Below, in pieces: positions 12,738-16,902 of a stretch of 16,902 bases of DNA; positions within the stretch are counted from its first letter, which is position 1; the number at the start of each line of letters is the position of its first letter. The position numbers were made by a program, and so were the translations under genes. The notes below the pieces were generated by a model, which was given only the letters and a program-made list of their open reading frames with translations, did no database searches and was not told the DNA's origin. This DNA is from an uncultured Thermoplasmata archaeon (GTDB lineage Archaea; Thermoplasmatota; Thermoplasmata; Methanomassiliicoccales; Methanomethylophilaceae), in the NCBI GenBank assembly GCA_946545675.1, contig CAMNNR010000011.1:1-16902 (forward strand), in the 5' to 3' direction.

Positions 12738-15700
12738 ATGAAATCCAAAACGATTGTATTCATTGCAATTGTCATGGCGTTCGCTATGGTCATGCCGGTC
12801 TCTGCGTTTGTCAGCAACGCAGACCCTGAAGTGCCCATAGACGACCCCGAGCCCACTGATGACTCCTCAGGAAGTTCGTTCCTAAACCTTCCTGTGGACA
12901 AAGAGGGCGTCACCAAAGCTCTGATAGCGATTCTCACTGAAAAGCCCGAGGAGGCGAAGGAAGAGAAAAAGATCTCCACGGATACCACGATAGGTTCCGG
13001 AGAGGTGGAAATCGTCAACTACGATTACGTATTCACCGAAGGAGCTACCCTTACCGTCAAGGCAGGAGGATACTTCCTGATCGTGATTTCCCACGCATTC
13101 TCGTTCACTTCCGCAGATAAGTTCGCAGAAATAATTTTCGAGGAGGGTTCCAACCTCGCTATCCTCACCAAAGCACCTTTGGACGAGGATGAAAAGATCG
13201 ATACCACCCTCATCGAAGACCTTGCTGTATGGCAGAAGACCTTCGAGTTCGATGAATCCTTCTGCTTCAAAGGAAGCATGTCTTACGGCATCACTAATGA
13301 TGCCCCCCTCAAAACCGTCAGCCTCAAAGCCGCCAGCGGTTTTGCAGTTAGGGATGATGCAGCTGATGATGCATACACCACCGAATCCGTACTCACCAAG
13401 GATTCCAGTGTCAGTGCTAAGATTACTACTGCACTTCCGATGACTGTCGAGGCTGTAATCGACGCTGAAGCTATCCAGACCATGCACGCCCAGAGCGATG
13501 CAAAGGTCGAGAACAAGTTCTCTGTCAACTCTGTCACCAATGTGACTGCTAACTATAGCGAAAAGGCACTGACCGCCGACATCGTCACCAACTCCACCAT
13601 CACCGCATCTTCAACTTCCGACGGAGTATCTATCCCCGTCACCCTGAAGGTCGATGGAGATGTGGATGTCAAACTGGCCGATTTCGACCCCCTGGTACTC
13701 TTCGGCGAAGGGAGCTTAGACGGTATCACTCCTGAATTCGCCGGTACCCTCACCCTCACCTTTGCCGTCGGTAACTTCACCGACTATCAGGCCGGCAAGG
13801 CCAAGATGACCGCCGAGGGACTCACTCTCAAAGCGAGCGCCACCATCGACAGCTCCTCTGTCGCCGTTGCCGCAGAGCTTTCAGCGGGAAAACTGGCTGT
13901 CGATTCCGACAGTGCAACCAACCCTGTCAGCGCCGAGATCAGCAATCTTTTCCTGGGCATCGGACTCAAACTGGCAAAGGTCGCACCCACCCCCGTCCCC
14001 ACCGGCGAAGAGATTGTCGATGACATCGATTCCGGATTGATGCCCGGCGTTTCCATGTCTCCTGCATCGATGATCGCCACCATGTACACCCAGATCGCTA
14101 CCGCATACGTCGAGCATTTCGCTTCGATGACGGATGAGGAGCGCGCAAAACTTACCGACGCCGATTACAATGTGTTCGCCTTCGACAGCATCTTCGGCAT
14201 GGTTAATCCCATGATCGCTGCCACCGGATACGAGGTCAGCGAGGTAAGCCTCAAGGCCTCAGTAGGAAAGGCGGTCGTCGACGCCGGACCCGCCGACATC
14301 ACTGCTGACAATGCTTCCTTCGAGGCAGTAATCAGCAAGGATTCCGGTATTTCCGTCAACGTGAAAGTCGGATACGCCCACGCAATCGTCCAGACCGTTA
14401 CCAAGATGGTCGTCTATCTCCAGAATGTCGAAATCGACGTCATGAACTCCAAGGAGAAGGACACCTTCCTCGACATTAGTGTCAAGGGAGACTTTGATGT
14501 CATCATGTATGCAAACGGCAAGCTCAACATGGAGATCTACTTCGCCGGCGTGCAGGCAAATGCCCGTATGGGTGCGGACCCTTCCAAACCCGTTATCCCC
14601 GGTCTGTCCGTTGATACCGCAGAGGTAACCCAGGAAGGTGTCGTCTTCGCATTCGAGGACATCTCCTTCGATAACGCCACCTCCACACTCAAAGCCAAGA
14701 CCCTCAAGGTCAGCGGTTCCTATTATGGTAAGGAGTACCGCCTCATGGGAGTCAGCGGTACCATGAGCGACTACCAGGCCACCATCGGAGGCGGAATGAC
14801 CATCGGTTCCTACGAGATCACCGCTACCGATGTCAATGGCAACACCATCGAGGTCACCAAGAAGTATGACTCCGCCGCAAAGGAGATCGTCACAACCGTG
14901 AGCACCACCGGACCCTTCTGGGCAAGGGAACTGTTCCTCGCCGATGGTATCGACAACTACCTCAATGCCCCCATCGCCGGTGCTGATGCTTCCGCTACCG
15001 ACCGTCTCGTCGTCACCAGCGGACAGCTGATCTTCAGTGAGAACAACTCCGATATCGCGGAAAAGTATGGTTTCGAGAAGATCACCGGTGAGATATACCT
15101 CGCATCCGCAGATGTGACGGGATTCACCGATGCATTCAGCTCCATCACCCTGCCTGACGGAACCGAGTACACCTTCAGTCTCGTCGGATGTGCTCTCGGC
15201 CTCGTGTTCGATAAAGACGCAGTCGCTTCCTACAAGGTCTTCGTCTTCCCCGGATTCGGAACCGAGTTCACCAACCTGAAGAACATCAAAGTGAACGCCG
15301 ACCTCACCGCAGAGGTTACCGATACCGCTAACATCAGTTGCACCGCATCCGCCGATGTGTTCGAGATCATCCTCGACGGAAAATCCATCACCAAGGAAGC
15401 CAAGGCTGACAATGAATTCGTATATGATGTAGGTGCCAAGGTCGTCGCAGTCGTCGATGCCAACGGAGCCATCGTAGGAAGTGTCGCTGACAGTAAGTGG
15501 ACCTACACCCGCCACATGGGAACCGGTACACTGAACCTCACCACCGTCGAGGCAGAAACCATCGATTCTGTCATCGCGGGACTCAATACCGTCCAGGGTA
15601 AGGCCGTGAGTTTCACCGCCCCCACCCTCGATGTTACCAACCCCGCAATCCTGGCATTCAGCGATTCCGGACTCCGTTTCGAGATCAAGGACGCAACCTA

Positions 15701-16088
15701 CAGCGGACAGCCGATGAACGTCATCGCCCAGCAGACCCAGTACAACGGAAAGAACGCATTCATCGTCAAGGTGCTCAGCGGAGAGGAAGCAGTCCCCTCC
15801 ACTTTCTGCTTCCCTATTGAGAAGGACAACATGAAACTGATGCACGTCGACGAGTTCGGAAGGGTCAGCACCCTGGCCTCCGATGTCGTTACCATCGACG
15901 GTAAGATGTACCTGCAGGCTGACATGTCGGACTACTCCATCCTCTATGTAGAGGAGGATAACCCCCACATCGGCCCCCAGCCCACCAGCTCTGAGAGCAA
16001 CCTGCTCGTCTTCGTCGGTGCCGCTGTCGCAGCTCTTGCTATCATCGCTGTCGTGGTGTTCTTCGTCGTAAGGTCGAAGAAGGCTTGA
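12738..16088 (+). CDS. Large secreted surface protein with C-terminal membrane anchor
   Basis: 1116 residues. A signal peptide (1 to about 28) is followed by an acidic Asp/Pro/Ser linker (29-48). A long beta-rich, Thr/Ser/Ala/Val-rich ectodomain reaches about residue 1075, then a short linker, a membrane helix (about 1088-1111) and the positive tail RSKKA. Two parts of the ectodomain look duplicated: VSLKA then KDS at 194-223, and VSLKA then KDS at 503-536, each followed by a GD(V/F)DV-type strand. No catalytic motif or sortase signal is seen. Strong ribosome binding, a strong C-ending codon bias (ACC, ATC, GTC, AAC) and a UUCG-loop hairpin after the stop suggest high expression. A cell-envelope or S-layer-like role is inferred. 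The family was not recognised. Stop TGA. Confidence 0.88.
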   Translation: MKSKTIVFIAIVMAFAMVMPVSAFVSNADPEVPIDDPEPTDDSSGSSFLNLPVDKEGVTKALIAILTEKPEEAKEEKKISTDTTIGSGEVEIVNYDYVFTEGATLTVKAGGYFLIVISHAFSFTSADKFAEIIFEEGSNLAILTKAPLDEDEKIDTTLIEDLAVWQKTFEFDESFCFKGSMSYGITNDAPLKTVSLKAASGFAVRDDAADDAYTTESVLTKDSSVSAKITTALPMTVEAVIDAEAIQTMHAQSDAKVENKFSVNSVTNVTANYSEKALTADIVTNSTITASSTSDGVSIPVTLKVDGDVDVKLADFDPLVLFGEGSLDGITPEFAGTLTLTFAVGNFTDYQAGKAKMTAEGLTLKASATIDSSSVAVAAELSAGKLAVDSDSATNPVSAEISNLFLGIGLKLAKVAPTPVPTGEEIVDDIDSGLMPGVSMSPASMIATMYTQIATAYVEHFASMTDEERAKLTDADYNVFAFDSIFGMVNPMIAATGYEVSEVSLKASVGKAVVDAGPADITADNASFEAVISKDSGISVNVKVGYAHAIVQTVTKMVVYLQNVEIDVMNSKEKDTFLDISVKGDFDVIMYANGKLNMEIYFAGVQANARMGADPSKPVIPGLSVDTAEVTQEGVVFAFEDISFDNATSTLKAKTLKVSGSYYGKEYRLMGVSGTMSDYQATIGGGMTIGSYEITATDVNGNTIEVTKKYDSAAKEIVTTVSTTGPFWARELFLADGIDNYLNAPIAGADASATDRLVVTSGQLIFSENNSDIAEKYGFEKITGEIYLASADVTGFTDAFSSITLPDGTEYTFSLVGCALGLVFDKDAVASYKVFVFPGFGTEFTNLKNIKVNADLTAEVTDTANISCTASADVFEIILDGKSITKEAKADNEFVYDVGAKVVAVVDANGAIVGSVADSKWTYTRHMGTGTLNLTTVEAETIDSVIAGLNTVQGKAVSFTAPTLDVTNPAILAFSDSGLRFEIKDATYSGQPMNVIAQQTQYNGKNAFIVKVLSGEEAVPSTFCFPIEKDNMKLMHVDEFGRVSTLASDVVTIDGKMYLQADMSDYSILYVEEDNPHIGPQPTSSESNLLVFVGAAVAALAIIAVVVFFVVRSKKA

Positions 16089-16097
16089 AACAATTTA

Positions 16098-16113
16098 CGG
16101 CCCTTCGGGGCCG
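16098..16113 (+). terminator. UUCG-loop hairpin after the surface-protein gene
   Basis: CGGCCC (16098-16103), loop TTCG, GGGCCG (16108-16113): a perfect 6-bp stem with a very stable tetraloop beginning 10 nt after the TGA. It is followed by a C-run and then a mixed T-rich stretch, so it may be a 3'-end stabiliser as well as a terminator. Confidence 0.6.
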
Positions 16114-16194
16114 ACCCCCCATCTTCTGTTCTGTGACTTATCGAACCACCGCGATGCGGAAAGATTGTTATCTGCCGAGTGATTAACCGCAGTT

Positions 16195-16902
16195 ATGCTG
16201 ATCCTGCTATTGGGGCTTGCAGCCCTCGTCATCGGTTACCTGACCTATAGCAGGATCGTTCAGCGTATCTTCATCCCGTTCAGGGAATCCACTCCCGCGC
16301 TTGAAATGGGGGATGGTATGGATTATGTCCCCATGCCGAGATGGAAGAATCACATCATACAGCTCCTCAACATCGCGGGTACCGGACCCATCTTCGGTGC
16401 ACTCATGGGTGCCAAATGGGGGCCGATCGTCTTCCTGTGGATCATATTCGGTACCATTCTCGGTGGAGCTGTACACGACTACATGTCGGGGATGATGTCG
16501 GTCCGCGAGAAGGGGATGTCGATCCCCCTCATCATCCACAAACACATCGGTGAATGGACGAGGCTCCCCATCCTCGCCCTGTCAATCTTCCTCCTAATCA
16601 TGGTGTCGGCGACCTTCACCAGGGGTGCGGCCGATCTTCTGGCATCCATCACGGGGATCGACATGTACTTCTGGGTGGCGGCCACCCTGATCTACTTCAT
16701 AGCATCCTCCCTCCTTCCGATAGACAAGGTCATCGGGAGGATCTACCCTGTCCTGGGATTCCTGCTGATACTCATGGCGACAGTGGTCCTCGGTGGCATC
16801 ATCGTGGGCGGTTACGAGTTCCCCGCATTATCGTTGACCAACCAGCATCCCACAGGTGCCGAGTTCCTGCCCGACATGTTCATCACTGTCGCTTGCGGAG
16901 CC
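16195..16902 (+). CDS. cstA: CstA-family transporter (carbon starvation protein A-like), 3' end outside window
   Basis: 236 codons are seen, and the frame is open at the window end. The N-terminal membrane helix is followed by the family hallmark LNIAGTGPIFGALMGAKWGP (about residues 57-76) and GGAVHDYMSGMMSVREKG (about 90-107). Several further membrane helices follow. CstA-family proteins of bacteria import peptides or pyruvate during carbon limitation; the archaeal substrate is not known. No Shine-Dalgarno sequence is seen before the ATG at 16195; a weak TATA-like GATTGTTATC about 27 bp upstream suggests a leaderless mRNA. It is separated from the surface-protein gene by the UUCG hairpin and is likely transcribed on its own. 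Confidence 0.88.
   Translation, partial: MLILLLGLAALVIGYLTYSRIVQRIFIPFRESTPALEMGDGMDYVPMPRWKNHIIQLLNIAGTGPIFGALMGAKWGPIVFLWIIFGTILGGAVHDYMSGMMSVREKGMSIPLIIHKHIGEWTRLPILALSIFLLIMVSATFTRGAADLLASITGIDMYFWVAATLIYFIASSLLPIDKVIGRIYPVLGFLLILMATVVLGGIIVGGYEFPALSLTNQHPTGAEFLPDMFITVACGA

Noticed and set aside
14259..15968. 569-codon minus-strand open frame inside the large surface-protein gene
   Set aside because: It lies wholly antisense to a gene with a signal peptide, anchor and strong ribosome binding. High C/G at third codon positions removes stops from this antisense frame; its composition (Gly, Asp, Val, His) is typical of such shadows.
1..16902. CRISPR array, insertion sequence or prophage
   Set aside because: No regularly spaced repeats, transposase or integrase genes, or terminal inverted repeats were seen. 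The only repeats found are the intragenic 28-nt pair and the regulatory words described.

Overview
The window looks like the chromosome of a methylotrophic, probably gut-associated archaeon, most likely a methanogen of the Methanomassiliicoccales type. The reasons are: a corrinoid protein next to a methylcobamide:coenzyme M methyltransferase; an archaeal-type AMP phosphorylase; TATA boxes about 26 bp upstream of several start codons (leaderless genes); secreted or anchored surface proteins; and thirteen complete genes that all end in TGA, with TAG never used as a stop. The order-level assignment is inference; no 16S rRNA or mcr gene is present.

Layout. 1-1111 (-): 5' part of a membrane-anchored surface protein. 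1273-2826 (-): AMP phosphorylase. 2883-2966: two hairpins ending the methyl-transfer operon. 2977-6118 (-): MFS transporter, then a corrinoid protein, then a zinc-type methyltransferase. No separate substrate methyltransferase accompanies them, which resembles the two-component MtsA/MtsB arrangement. 6119-6375: an AT-rich divergent promoter region. 6376-6918 (+): corrinoid adenosyltransferase, convergent with a GNAT acetyltransferase (6919-7416, -). 7443-10033 (-): two related membrane-anchored transglutaminase-like proteins with overlapping start and stop. 10065-10138 (-): tRNA-Cys(GCA). 10217-12620 (-): parvulin, PyrD, PyrK and a small TPR protein. 12738-16088 (+): an 1116-residue surface protein with signal peptide and C-terminal anchor. 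16195-16902 (+): a CstA-family transporter cut by the window end.

The strongest unexplained signal is a shared near-palindrome, consensus GCGAACATGTTCGC. It lies 16-20 bp upstream of the TATA box of three genes: the corrinoid protein, the MFS transporter and the corrinoid adenosyltransferase. This suggests one regulator ties substrate uptake, methyl transfer and corrinoid chemistry together. The same two methyl-operon leaders also carry a 13-nt element in opposite orientations, making the two RNAs complementary there. Other points to check are the paired transglutaminase-like proteins, the pyrK/TPR junction (open in one frame across a TGA) and a large internal duplication in the surface protein.
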